This document shows positions 21,271 through 29,541 of a stretch of 40,746 bases of DNA, piece by piece. The stretch spans positions 1 to 40,746 of the IMG/VR virus record IMGVR_UViG_3300030382_003958; one strand, written 5' to 3'. Source of the stretch: a virus. The translations under genes and the position numbers were made by a program. Positions within the stretch are counted from its first letter, which is position 1; each line of letters starts with the position of its first letter. Below the pieces are notes generated by a model. That model was not told where the DNA came from. It worked only from the letters and a program-made list of their open reading frames with translations, and searched no databases.

Positions 21271-21420
21271 ATGTCAGAGAAGTTCAACAGCTATCATTTA
21301 AAAGCTCCCGACAGCCTCATGAAGATGGTTGACGCGTGGCGGGCAAAACAGCCCGACTTGCCAAACCGCTCAGAAGCCATTCGCAGACTGATTCAGATCG
21401 GCCTGAAGTCTGATCACTGA
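21271..21420 (+). CDS. Arc/CopG-like ribbon-helix-helix repressor (49 aa)
   Basis: The ATG at 21271 is chosen because the RHH fold begins just after it: strand NSYHLKAP, helix A (DSLMKMVDAWRAKQ), turn and helix B (NRSEAIRRLIQIGL). At 49 residues it is close to P22 Arc (53). RHH dimers bind tandem operators, and such a pair lies directly upstream, so autoregulation and repression of the divergent gene are likely. No Shine-Dalgarno sequence is present, consistent with a leaderless transcript. It is the only clear plus-strand regulator inside the late region, in a place like immI of P22. Confidence 0.75.
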   Translation: MSEKFNSYHLKAPDSLMKMVDAWRAKQPDLPNRSEAIRRLIQIGLKSDH

Positions 21421-22484
21421 CCCCATCCGATGCCGTTGAAGGTGTACCCGCCTGACGGGTCTGCGCTTGCTGCTGGAGCGTTCGTGTTCGCGCCCCAGCC
21501 CTTCCAGCTTCCATACATTCCGAGCCCGCCCATAGCCGCATCGGAAACCCCTTGGAGCCCCTGATTGAAGGCGTTCGCTTGGCCGTATGCGCCATTCGCG
21601 GCGGCTTGGCCTTGATTGTAGAAGGCGTTACTTGCCATATTGCTGTAATTGTTTCCCGCGCTCGTGATCTGAGCGGCCGCGCCGGTTCCGAGATTTGCCA
21701 ACTGGAACTGTCGGTCGACCTCTTGGCCGTAAGACTGATCAGCAATACCCATTGCTCGATCTTGCAGGGCGGACATGGCAGATCCTGACATCAATTTTCC
21801 GCGTGAGGCGAACGAGTTTTCTAGGGCGCGCGTTCCCTCGTCCAGTTTGAACTGATAGCCTGGAAGGCTTCTCAACGACTGAGTACGGCTGTCAACATCA
21901 TTGGCGGGCTGGCCGGTGTCTCCGATATTGGCCTTCTGCGCTGTGCCTTGCTGGCCGGTTGACTGGCTGAACACGTTCTGCGTTTCGTACTGCGGAAGCT
22001 CCCGGCCTTCAGACCGTCCGAACGTGTTGTAGTGGTATTCAGCCGCCTTGTTGATGTCGCCCCCGAACTGCTGGAGCGATTTCGGGTTGTTCTGATAGTA
22101 TTGCGCGACATCCGGATTGGCTTGCAGGTAGGCTCCCCAATCCGGCCCGCTCTGAGGCTGGCTGATCTGCCCTGTTCCGTATGAGCCAGATGCAAACACG
22201 TTCTGATTTGCCGGGGCTTGCGTGGTGCCGCCGGGCGTCGTGTGGCCGAGCAGGTTCATCAGGCCGCTATCGCCATACATGCCCTGAAGGCCGGCCTGAT
22301 AGTAGGGCTGCTGCAACCCGCGCTGGTCATAATAGATTTCGCGGCTCAGATCGACTTGCTTTTCGGCGGCATCTGTTTGCGCCGCTGCGGCGGTCTTGGC
22401 AGCATCGGAGGACTTCTTCGCCCCATAGGCAGACCCGGCTGCCCCAAGAATGGCAGAGCCGATGATGGCGGTTTCAATGCCCAT
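21414..22484 (-). CDS. Internal virion / ejection protein (356 aa)
   Basis: AGGGAA four bases before the ATG. The N-terminus is a hydrophobic glycine-zipper helix (AIIGSAILGAAGSAYGAKK) followed by an Ala/Gln helix and YYDQRGLQQPYYQAG, a start common to ejection proteins of short-tailed phages. The middle is Gln/Gly-rich with NVFA (95-98) and NVFS (170-173), and an 'NPDVAQYYQNNPKSLQQFGG' repeat-like block. The C-terminal part is helical with many Asn/Gln/Gly. Likely membrane-inserting component of the DNA-translocation channel (P22 gp7-like role, by position). It overlaps the GNAT gene by 11 bases. Confidence 0.7.
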   Translation of the reverse strand: MGIETAIIGSAILGAAGSAYGAKKSSDAAKTAAAAQTDAAEKQVDLSREIYYDQRGLQQPYYQAGLQGMYGDSGLMNLLGHTTPGGTTQAPANQNVFASGSYGTGQISQPQSGPDWGAYLQANPDVAQYYQNNPKSLQQFGGDINKAAEYHYNTFGRSEGRELPQYETQNVFSQSTGQQGTAQKANIGDTGQPANDVDSRTQSLRSLPGYQFKLDEGTRALENSFASRGKLMSGSAMSALQDRAMGIADQSYGQEVDRQFQLANLGTGAAAQITSAGNNYSNMASNAFYNQGQAAANGAYGQANAFNQGLQGVSDAAMGGLGMYGSWKGWGANTNAPAASADPSGGYTFNGIGWGQ

Positions 22485-22836
22485 GATGTTCCCTCACATA
22501 GTAGATTCCGTGGCGTTCGAAGCCGAGCCGGACGAGATAGTTGCCGACATGCTCAAAGCCCGGCGTGACAAGCGTGATGGCCAGTGGCCGTGGTATGATC
22601 CGCTTCAGGATGCTGCGTGTGGCCCACCGCCCGCGCCATTCCGGCAGGATCGAGACATGGAACTCAGGGCCGCGCGTGTAGATCGCGCCGATGGGCTCGC
22701 CATTCCTGACCAGCAATTCCACCGTCCATTCGTCCATGAACTCGGTGTATTCCTCGAAGCCCGGCACTTTCAGCCAGTCTGTGGCCTCGTAACCGATCTT
22801 CAGGGCCTCAGCCCGGCGGGGCTCTACGGCAATCAT
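22474..22836 (-). CDS. GNAT-fold acetyltransferase-like protein (120 aa)
   Basis: The start at 22836 gives an ATGA overlap with the metallopeptidase gene. GNAT features: strand and turn H60VSILPEWRGRWATRS as motif A (R-G-R-W-A in the acetyl-CoA loop), then VGNYLVRLGFERHGIYYV as motif B. GNAT-like genes are found beside the ejection genes in several short-tailed phages and may act in assembly rather than catalysis; I recall this being proposed for T7 gp13 but cannot verify it here. Substrate unknown. Confidence 0.68.
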   Translation of the reverse strand: MIAVEPRRAEALKIGYEATDWLKVPGFEEYTEFMDEWTVELLVRNGEPIGAIYTRGPEFHVSILPEWRGRWATRSILKRIIPRPLAITLVTPGFEHVGNYLVRLGFERHGIYYVREHHGH

Positions 22837-23231
22837 CGGCGCGTCACACAGGCCCCGGCTGGGTGCTTGGCGTGCGCCCGGCACACTTTCAGCCATTCCG
22901 GCCCGTGTTCCCGGATTTCAATGCCGTGCTTGCGCCATGCCGCCAGGTGACTGACTTCGTGGTCAATAATGTCGCGGATGTCCTTCACTTCCGCGATGGC
23001 CTTGGAAATCCACAACTCTTCCCGGTCGCTGTCATATCGGACGGCGCGGGCGTACTCGTTGGATTTCAGCCTGCCGTCCTTGCCTTCCATGACGACGCGC
23101 GGGAAAGGCGTGATGCCGAAGCTCTTGAGGCTTTCAACAGCCTCCTTGGCGAACACGTTTTGCTGTGGCTTACCGGTTTCGGGCATGGCAATTGACACGA
23201 GCAGCAGCGGGATCAACCGCCAGTGCCGCAT
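22833..23231 (-). CDS. SprT-like zinc metallopeptidase with N-terminal hydrophobic leader (132 aa)
   Basis: H91-E92-V-S-H95 with a third ligand H109 in HGPEWLKVC matches the SprT/wss1 family HExxH plus H-G-xx-W layout. The N-terminus (MRHWRLIPLLLVSIA, 1-15) looks like a signal peptide or membrane anchor. Directly after it comes NVFA (25-28), the motif shared with the ejection proteins. An internal ATG (residue 16) would give a leaderless version that starts just before the motif, but without a ribosome site. Lies between tail-tip and GNAT genes. It may process virion proteins or act in the cell envelope during DNA entry; both are inference. Confidence 0.7.
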   Translation of the reverse strand: MRHWRLIPLLLVSIAMPETGKPQQNVFAKEAVESLKSFGITPFPRVVMEGKDGRLKSNEYARAVRYDSDREELWISKAIAEVKDIRDIIDHEVSHLAAWRKHGIEIREHGPEWLKVCRAHAKHPAGACVTRR

Positions 23232-23244
23232 GTCCCTCTCATGG

Positions 23245-24876
23245 CTAGATTACGGTCCAACGGGCTTGCGCTGAGCCCTCTTTGGAGCCGCTGGAATCGG
23301 TGACAAGACAGCGCGCAACAGCCGTGACCGTGCTCGTAATGTCACGCTGGGCCTTGGTGGTGGCGCTTGTCGGGGCAGTGAATGACACAGCCGGGTCACT
23401 ACAGGTCCACAGATAGCTGACTGTGCCGGTCGTATTCGTGGCTGTGCAATTGAGGTTCCCGGTCAGTTTGCCGGAGCCGGATGCGCCGGAATAAAACCCG
23501 CCCGTCATGGCAAGGCTCATCCCGCCGACCTCATTGCTCAGATCGTTCGAGCCAAAATACACCTTGCCATCCGTGGCCAGCGCAAACACACCATTCGTCT
23601 TGGTCTCGGAATTGAGCGCCACACTGTCCGCGCCGTACCAGATGACCAGATCTCCAGACGCCGGGAACGGACCAAGGATACGCAGGCGATAGCCGCCCCC
23701 GTCCTCGGTGTAGAGCGTGTTATATGTGTCCTCGAACACCGTCTCAGACCCGAAGAAAATCTGTTCCGCGACAAGCGCGATGCTGGACCCGCCGGAACTG
23801 TCGCGCAGGCCGATCCTTGCCGGGTTGCCCCCACCCGCCGCAGCCTCCAGCGTCAGCTTTGCAATCGCCAGCCCGTCACTCCCGATGAAGGCGTCTTGCA
23901 GGATGAATGTCTTCGCCTCGGTGTTTGACGACGGCACAAGGTCCAGCTCATGCCAGTTGATCGTGTTGCCACCCGCCGTAGACCCAAAAAACGAGAACTG
24001 GTTCATGGCGTAGAGCAGCGCGTAGCTTGTGCTCGTCGGGGCAGTCAGAACCTTCTCAAAAACACGCTCACCCGTGCCAAGCGTGCTGACCAGGCCGGAC
24101 GCATCCGCCTCCGTCCCGAACGCGATCGTCGCCGTCCCAAGGCTTCCGCCACCAGAGTCGTACCATTGCAACAGAACGCCGGCAGGCGTGAGAGAGCCCA
24201 GAAGCCGCTGGATACGGGCGCGCAGTGTATAAACGCCCTCGCTGGCCAGCCCATTGACCTGCTGACGCCACCCACCATTGTTTCCGCCCGCAACCACCTG
24301 CCGCGTGCAATATCCCGTTCCGGATTCCCTTGGCGCAAGCGCTGTTGAGCCGGGCGCAATCCAGTTATCCCAGCCGGTCGGCAGCGAGGAGGATACCGCT
24401 GCATCAAATTTCGGGTTTTCGACACCGCTTGACCCCGCAGATATGCGTGCCTCAGTCGATGAAATCAGCGTGGCATTTGCACTATCGCCATCTGCGCGGG
24501 CCGTGGCCTCCGTGGTGATCGCCGCCGTGTTCGTCGCTACATCGCCTTCGATTGCACTATCAGCGGCCTGGTACTCTGCCCGTAAAGTGGTTTCCAGCGT
24601 GGCACGGGCACTGCTTGCATCGGACGCCACAACCGCATCTGCCGCAATGTATGCGCTCGACACAGCGCCATCAGCCGCCTGATAATCCGTTTCAAGCTGG
24701 ACAATGTTCGCCCGGTTCCGGTTTACACCGCTGACAATCTCACCCGCCAGCCGGTCCTTGCCGTTGAAGTAGTTCATCACTGCACGGGTGATATTGCCTG
24801 TCCGGTCCAGCCAGTTACCGCGTGGCAGCGGTTCGCCGGTCTTGGTCTCGATGTCGTCTCCGGGCGTAATCGCCAT
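23245..24876 (-). CDS. Tail tip / fibre protein (543 aa)
   Basis: Shares a base with the stop of the hub gene. A short N-terminal region (attachment to the hub) precedes a long Ala/Asp/Thr-rich coiled coil at about 45-150 (ATNTAAITTEATARADGDSA type repeats). A jelly-roll, carbohydrate-binding-like domain covers about 155-310 (PKFDAAVSSSLPTGWDNW, then WHELDLVP). A block at about 320-440 resembles the C-terminal DUF1983-type part of phage tail-tip proteins, and an Ig/PKD-like domain ends the chain (SYLWTCSDPAVSFTAP). Likely the receptor-binding or adhesin protein. Confidence 0.7.
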   Translation of the reverse strand: MAITPGDDIETKTGEPLPRGNWLDRTGNITRAVMNYFNGKDRLAGEIVSGVNRNRANIVQLETDYQAADGAVSSAYIAADAVVASDASSARATLETTLRAEYQAADSAIEGDVATNTAAITTEATARADGDSANATLISSTEARISAGSSGVENPKFDAAVSSSLPTGWDNWIAPGSTALAPRESGTGYCTRQVVAGGNNGGWRQQVNGLASEGVYTLRARIQRLLGSLTPAGVLLQWYDSGGGSLGTATIAFGTEADASGLVSTLGTGERVFEKVLTAPTSTSYALLYAMNQFSFFGSTAGGNTINWHELDLVPSSNTEAKTFILQDAFIGSDGLAIAKLTLEAAAGGGNPARIGLRDSSGGSSIALVAEQIFFGSETVFEDTYNTLYTEDGGGYRLRILGPFPASGDLVIWYGADSVALNSETKTNGVFALATDGKVYFGSNDLSNEVGGMSLAMTGGFYSGASGSGKLTGNLNCTATNTTGTVSYLWTCSDPAVSFTAPTSATTKAQRDITSTVTAVARCLVTDSSGSKEGSAQARWTVI

Positions 24877-26291
24877 TAGGTGGTCTCACCCCAGATGACG
24901 CCAGTATAGGCCTGCTTGACCGGCTCGCTCAGCTTCATCTGCCCAATCGTCTGAGGCCGCTTGCCCCGTCCGCAGCGATGCCAAACAGAGCGCTGGTCAT
25001 AGACGCCGGTAGCGCCCGTCTTGCGGTCCCGGTAGGACGTCCATGTATTGCCGTTGTCGAAAGACAGCCGCATCTGAATAACAGGGTCAGAGCCATCCCC
25101 GGACGCGCGGGCTACGCCTTTCGTGCCTTCCAGAATGATCGTGCCCAAGGCAGGCCGCCCACCCTCATGCGGGATGTGGAATGTAAACTCACGAATAATG
25201 TCTGTGCCCATCGTCTCTGCAGCGGCCTGTTCATCGGTCGGGTATTCCCGGCTGAGTTCCATGAACGCGCTACCTGTGCGCTTGGAGACATAGTGCTTGC
25301 TGCCTGCTGTCAGGATGCGCACCCATGCCCATGTGTCAGAGCCATTCGTCTTGCGCTTGTGCCATGCGCCGTCATTCAGATTCATCACAGCGCAGAAATT
25401 GGCCCCGTTCAGGACGTAGAACTCCTGTCCCTCAGCCTTGTAAGTGCTCGCAATCAGGTCATCGGCATCCTCTGCTGCGATCAGGCGGCTCACCCACGGT
25501 GGAGACACGGTTGGCGCATCTGCCCCGGCCAGTGCCACCACATTATCCTCTGGATCCACCCAGATTGGCCCTTTGGAACAGATCGCTATCGTGTCACGGG
25601 CTTTGCAGCCGACCGGAACAACGCTGGATGCCCTCGAAAACGGGTCATTCGCGTTGGAGGGTTCGGAATACCACATCTCAAGCGTCTTGGTGCCGAACAT
25701 CAGGGCCAGTTCTGCCCAGACACGCACAGCAATCAGCCCATCCGGGGCGCCCTCTGCCGTGTAGAAGTTGAGGCCCGTAATATCGTCAAAGTCCAGCACG
25801 CTGGAAAACCAGAACTGGCCATCAGAGGAACTGAACAGCAGGCGCTGGCTCATCACGGCAAGGCTGGTGATCGTGCTTGGGAAATCCGGATCAGTCACAG
25901 CCGCAATCGCAGAGCCGTCAGAGACGTAAATATCACCGCCGGACAGGATGCCCAGTTCGGTCTCACTGATCGCCGTGTCAGCCCGGTCAGTGCCGCTCAC
26001 AGTGCCGGTGATCGTGCCCCATGTGCCGCCTGCCGTGCGTGTGCGCAGCGTCGTGCCGTCAAGGATCAGCAATTTGCCATCTGCGAACGCATCAGCCTGC
26101 GCCAGCGCGCGGATATTGCCTAGCACGACATTGCCTGTGTCAGCGTCCAATGTGCCGGGCGACGTCACGAGCCGCTTGTCCCGCTTCGGATTGGAGCGAT
26201 CCACTTCGCCATACATGTTGATGAGAATCTTTTCAGGCTCACCGGCCTGCTCACGCTCCCAGTGTTCAAAGGCTAGATTTGCGCGGGGCAT
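24876..26291 (-). CDS. P22 gp10-like packaged-DNA stabilisation / tail hub protein (471 aa)
   Basis: Length and order match P22 gp10 (472 aa). The sequence is beta-propeller-like: NMYGEVDRSNPKRDKRLVTS at the start, repeated strands ending in 'LLFSSSDGQFWFSSVLDFDD', 'ALMFGTKTLEMWY', 'AICSKGPIWVDPEDNVVAL' and a C-terminal 'WTSYRDRKTGATGVY' part. The protein closes the portal channel after packaging and carries the tail tip. It lies next to the gp4-like gene, as in P22. Confidence 0.82.
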   Translation of the reverse strand: MPRANLAFEHWEREQAGEPEKILINMYGEVDRSNPKRDKRLVTSPGTLDADTGNVVLGNIRALAQADAFADGKLLILDGTTLRTRTAGGTWGTITGTVSGTDRADTAISETELGILSGGDIYVSDGSAIAAVTDPDFPSTITSLAVMSQRLLFSSSDGQFWFSSVLDFDDITGLNFYTAEGAPDGLIAVRVWAELALMFGTKTLEMWYSEPSNANDPFSRASSVVPVGCKARDTIAICSKGPIWVDPEDNVVALAGADAPTVSPPWVSRLIAAEDADDLIASTYKAEGQEFYVLNGANFCAVMNLNDGAWHKRKTNGSDTWAWVRILTAGSKHYVSKRTGSAFMELSREYPTDEQAAAETMGTDIIREFTFHIPHEGGRPALGTIILEGTKGVARASGDGSDPVIQMRLSFDNGNTWTSYRDRKTGATGVYDQRSVWHRCGRGKRPQTIGQMKLSEPVKQAYTGVIWGETT

Positions 26292-26293
26292 CG

Positions 26294-26638
26294 CTAGAAG
26301 TAATCCACCTGCACAGATGCGCCTTGCGAGCGCTTGGCAGACAGGCGGCGCAAATCACGCTCCCCCACCTGTGAGCGCTGGAAGTACTCAGCCGGGCTGA
26401 TGTCAAACTCCGAACAGCAATACAGCGTCAGGTATTCGGCCAACGGGTCGCAGCAGGACAGGGGCACAGCATCATCTGCCCACCAGCACACGCCCTCATC
26501 GCGCATGTACTCGACACGGCTGTCAAACACGTCATTAACCACAGCAAGGTCTGCCGTTTCCGGAGACTCGCCGCCCACAATGAGCTTGAGCTTGAGCAGG
26601 ACGCGGGTCTGTACTTCGGCGTCAGTCTCAGTCGCCAT
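26294..26638 (-). CDS. Head-tail adaptor, P22 gp4-like (114 aa)
   Basis: A small helical protein with N-terminal 'QTRVLLKLKLIVGGESPE' and a central Cys/Trp-rich stretch (CWWADDAVPLSC), ending in FQRSQVGERDLRRLSAKRSQ. The position between a capsid-associated gene and the gp10-like hub is that of P22 gp4, although it is shorter (114 versus 166 aa). It probably forms the first ring below the portal. It overlaps the preceding gene by 11 bases. Confidence 0.6.
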   Translation of the reverse strand: MATETDAEVQTRVLLKLKLIVGGESPETADLAVVNDVFDSRVEYMRDEGVCWWADDAVPLSCCDPLAEYLTLYCCSEFDISPAEYFQRSQVGERDLRRLSAKRSQGASVQVDYF

Positions 26639-27023
26639 CTTCTGCCTCGTGCCATTCGATCAGGTCATCAGCCTCAGCCGCGGAATTGATCGAGGATGCC
26701 AGGTCCGGGTCCAGCTCTTTCGCCAGCTTGATCCGGGTTGAATGATGCAGGTCGCGCCAATTGCTCGGAATCTTGCCTTCCGGCTTCGGAGCGCCGCGAT
26801 GCGGGATTTCCAGATCAGGATCAGTGGCAAATACGGGCTTCGGCGCAGGTTCTGCCACCGATGCTTTGCGTGTCTCAAAATGATTGTTCTTCTCCAGACG
26901 GGCGAACAGTTCAGCATTCTCAACCGCTGTCCATTCGCCCTTCCGGAAAGCGTGGCCCCAAAGGACAATGCCTTCGGGACCTGCGCCATCATTACGAGGA
27001 TCGCCTATGAAGCGAGCCTGCAT
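26628..27023 (-). CDS. Head-completion / neck-region protein of unknown role (131 aa)
   Basis: The start at 27023 shares a base with the previous stop (TAATG). The N-terminal half may bind the capsid (MQARFIGDPRNDGAGPEGIV, with WTAVENAELFARLEKNNHFE) and resembles small proteins that follow capsid genes. The second half is charged with Pro-Lys-rich linker and acidic end (EWHEAEDGD). No catalytic motif. Confidence 0.5.
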   Translation of the reverse strand: MQARFIGDPRNDGAGPEGIVLWGHAFRKGEWTAVENAELFARLEKNNHFETRKASVAEPAPKPVFATDPDLEIPHRGAPKPEGKIPSNWRDLHHSTRIKLAKELDPDLASSINSAAEADDLIEWHEAEDGD

Positions 27024-27481
27024 TACGAGGTGCCTAGCACGCACTGGATACCAAGGCGAACATCGCCTTCAACCGCCGTTGCAGCCGCAACAGCCGCCGT
27101 GATGGTGATATAGTGCTCAACAGGAACGAGCAGGCCCGCCCCGGCTTGAAGCATGGCCTGATCGCCACCTGTGCCAGCCTGACCAATGGTCGAGCCGTCA
27201 AGGAAGCAATCAATATCATCATACGTGGTGTCAGAGACGCCCGCGATGCCGACATCAAAGGTCAGGGCCGGAGTCCCTGAATCCAGATCATCCGCATCGG
27301 CATAGAGGTCCACATACCGCGTGTTGGCAGGCATACGCAGCACCGCCGTGACCTTGCCCACAGCGAGCGCGCCAGTCACGAAGGTCTTGGCGACGTGCAC
27401 CAGTTGGATAGCCTCACCACCAAGCGCTGAGGGAACCTCGCTCTTGTTGATCAGGTTATAGTCGAGTGTTGGAAAAGCCAT
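27023..27481 (-). CDS. Putative capsid decoration / head protein (152 aa)
   Basis: Follows the capsid gene after 15 bases. Nearly all beta, with Ala/Val/Thr-rich strands (VTAVLRMPANTRYVDLYADA, DVGIAGVSDTTYDDIDCFLD) and no charged helices. Genes in this place beside an N4-gp56-type capsid protein often code for decoration or head-vertex proteins. Ribosome site GGAACGG just upstream. The assignment is by position and composition. Confidence 0.55.
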   Translation of the reverse strand: MAFPTLDYNLINKSEVPSALGGEAIQLVHVAKTFVTGALAVGKVTAVLRMPANTRYVDLYADADDLDSGTPALTFDVGIAGVSDTTYDDIDCFLDGSTIGQAGTGGDQAMLQAGAGLLVPVEHYITITAAVAAATAVEGDVRLGIQCVLGTS

Positions 27482-27496
27482 TTTCCGTTCCTTTCC

Positions 27497-28594
27497 TTAG
27501 CTGTCTGCCACACCGGCGAAGAAACCGGTCAGGACGCCATGATCGACAGGATTGTCAGTGTCGTCGTCACCCGTGCCGAACCGCATCTTGTGGATGCCGT
27601 CGATGGCCTCGATAGCTACGCCGTACTTGTCGCCATAATCGAAGGTCTTGGTCTTCGTTTTGTAGCGTTTGCCCACGCCGTAAGCGAGGGATTGCGCGCC
27701 ACACAGATAGACCGGCTCACAGTCGATTGTGCCGTTATTCACCACGGCAATATCGTCCACTTCATGGATGATCATGCCATCCCAGACCAGATCGCCACCC
27801 TGGAACAGACGGTTGTTTTCCATTTCAATGGAAACCTCACGCTGTGCCTGCTGGATGGTGGAGTTTTCCTTCAGGTCGCGGAAGGCGCGAGGGCCTGCAT
27901 AGACCTTGAAGTAACGGCGGTTCTGCTTGGCAATGCGGATAGGCCGGATCTTCGGCTTGCCCGCATCGGCTCCCGTGCGGGTTTCCAATGCCATGCGCTT
28001 CATCAGGGACAGAGCGCCCGGAGTCAGCTTGTCTGCCGAGTTATCGATCTGGGCAAGGGCTGCCGAGAAGTCATTGGCAGAGTTGTTGCCCTTGAGAGCA
28101 CCAAACAGGACGCGATCACTGTTGTTGGCGAGCCACGCATCACGCGCAGTATCGTCAGCAGAGGTGAACGCCACGCCGTCAATCGACCCCAGAGCCGTGA
28201 TGATACGGTCCCGAACGTCTTCCTGTGCCCATGTCATCAAGGATGAGCGGGCCGCGTCACGCAGATTGATGGACGAGCGATACTCGGTCATCTCTGCGAG
28301 GCGCACAGCAGTACGGCGCTTGTTGATGTTGAAGTTGAACGAACGGGACGCAAGGTCTTGCTCGTTGCCTTCGAGGATATTGGTGCCAGTTACGGCATCC
28401 CCGGTCAGGCGGTTGACAAGGGCAATCGACATATTGTCGCCCTTACCTTTGGTGAAATCCTCGTGCATCTGGATGATCGAGTTTTCATTGGTACCCATGA
28501 CAGACTTGAAGGGGCTGTCCTGGATGTATTCGACGAAGAAGTCGTCGTCCCACTTCTGTGGGGTAAGGCCAGTGGCCTGACGTGTGTCAGCCAT
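27497..28594 (-). CDS. Major capsid protein, N4-gp56 / DUF4043 type (365 aa)
   Basis: The N-terminal pattern 'QKWDDDFFVEYIQDSPFKSVMGTNENSIIQ' region, then MSIALVNRLTGDAVTG and a segment with 'SFNFNINKRRTAVRLAEMTE', is characteristic of the N4 gp56 family of HK97-fold capsid proteins. The C-terminal part (VWDGMIIHEVDDIAVVN, then CGAQSLAYGVGKRYKTK) is also typical. It forms the icosahedral shell. GGAG lies 10 bases before the ATG. It follows the scaffold gene, as in P22-like gene order. Confidence 0.82.
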   Translation of the reverse strand: MADTRQATGLTPQKWDDDFFVEYIQDSPFKSVMGTNENSIIQMHEDFTKGKGDNMSIALVNRLTGDAVTGTNILEGNEQDLASRSFNFNINKRRTAVRLAEMTEYRSSINLRDAARSSLMTWAQEDVRDRIITALGSIDGVAFTSADDTARDAWLANNSDRVLFGALKGNNSANDFSAALAQIDNSADKLTPGALSLMKRMALETRTGADAGKPKIRPIRIAKQNRRYFKVYAGPRAFRDLKENSTIQQAQREVSIEMENNRLFQGGDLVWDGMIIHEVDDIAVVNNGTIDCEPVYLCGAQSLAYGVGKRYKTKTKTFDYGDKYGVAIEAIDGIHKMRFGTGDDDTDNPVDHGVLTGFFAGVADS

Positions 28595-28625
28595 TGTTAT
28601 GCTCCAAAATTATGAGGTCAGTGCC

Positions 28626-29432
28626 TCACGAATTGCTGAGCAGGTCTCCCAAAGGCGTTGGCCCCGTGAAAGATGGACCAGAGCGGCCTGTCCTTGCACT
28701 TGGCGTCCCGGAGAAGTTCCCCGGCATCTTGCCTTGTTGTTGGGATTGCACCTGCGGCGAAGCAGGCTCGTCCGTCTGGACTTGCCCGCGTTCGGCAAGT
28801 TTCGCCTCAATGAGCTTTTCAAGATCGCCACCGTACTTGTCGAGTTCGACAAAGCTTTGCGCCTTGCGGAACTCTATTACGGCATCCCGGAAGGGATCAT
28901 CTGAATTGTACATCCGCATATTCAGGGCCGGATCCGCCGCGCAGGCATCAAAGGCCCAAGCCTCCGCCCGACTGACTTCCTCGTCACCAAAGTCTGCGAT
29001 TGCAAACCGCTTTGACACCGCCTTGCGCGTCTCCAGCGCCTGCTGGGCCTGTGTGGCCTGCATTTGCGTCAGATATTCCTCAAGCGATGGCTGTTGCGGA
29101 GCGTGCTGCTGTTGCTGGATTTGCTCCAACTGTCGCTGCAACTCCTGAGCCTGCCGTTCGGCGGCAGCTGCCTTCTCTTCCTTGGCTTTCAGCTTGGCGT
29201 GCATCCAGGGCGGCAAGCCGTCCTTTTTGCCTTCACCCTCCGGCTCTGACTTGTCCTTTGGCTCAGCCTTGGCTTGCGCTTCGGGCTGTTCCTCTGGCTC
29301 ATCATTGTCCGGGCTGTCTTCCAGTTCATCGACCGGGGCTTCTGCCTCGATCTCGGCTGGCTGCTCGTTGTCCGGGGACTCTTCCGGTTCATCAACATCC
29401 GTGAGGATGCTGTCCAGTGATTTCCTGCTCAT
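28626..29432 (-). CDS. Scaffolding protein (268 aa)
   Basis: Highly acidic N-terminus (Glu/Asp/Pro-rich, residues 1-65), a long Gln/Glu/Lys coiled coil at about 75-135, and a C-terminal Gln/Pro/Ser-rich tail with a short basic stretch. This composition and the place between portal and capsid genes are those of podovirus scaffolding proteins, which guide procapsid assembly and leave before DNA packaging. No protease motif is present. Confidence 0.75.
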   Translation of the reverse strand: MSRKSLDSILTDVDEPEESPDNEQPAEIEAEAPVDELEDSPDNDEPEEQPEAQAKAEPKDKSEPEGEGKKDGLPPWMHAKLKAKEEKAAAAERQAQELQRQLEQIQQQQHAPQQPSLEEYLTQMQATQAQQALETRKAVSKRFAIADFGDEEVSRAEAWAFDACAADPALNMRMYNSDDPFRDAVIEFRKAQSFVELDKYGGDLEKLIEAKLAERGQVQTDEPASPQVQSQQQGKMPGNFSGTPSARTGRSGPSFTGPTPLGDLLSNS

Positions 29433-29541
29433 TGATTCGACCCTTGTCCGTTGTCGTTCACGTATTCGCCCGCATTATGCAGCGGCGTCCTGCGTCATCG
29501 CCCGTTTGCGCCCGGCGTCAGCGTCTCAGTCGCTCCCGGAG

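Noticed and set aside
24978-26123. Long plus-strand open frame (about 381 codons)
   Set aside because: Antisense to the P22 gp10-like gene, with His/Arg/Cys-rich composition and no start signals.
29433-29541. 108-bp gap between portal and scaffold genes as a late promoter
   Set aside because: No -35/-10 pair of acceptable quality; only the ribosome site of the scaffold gene is clear.
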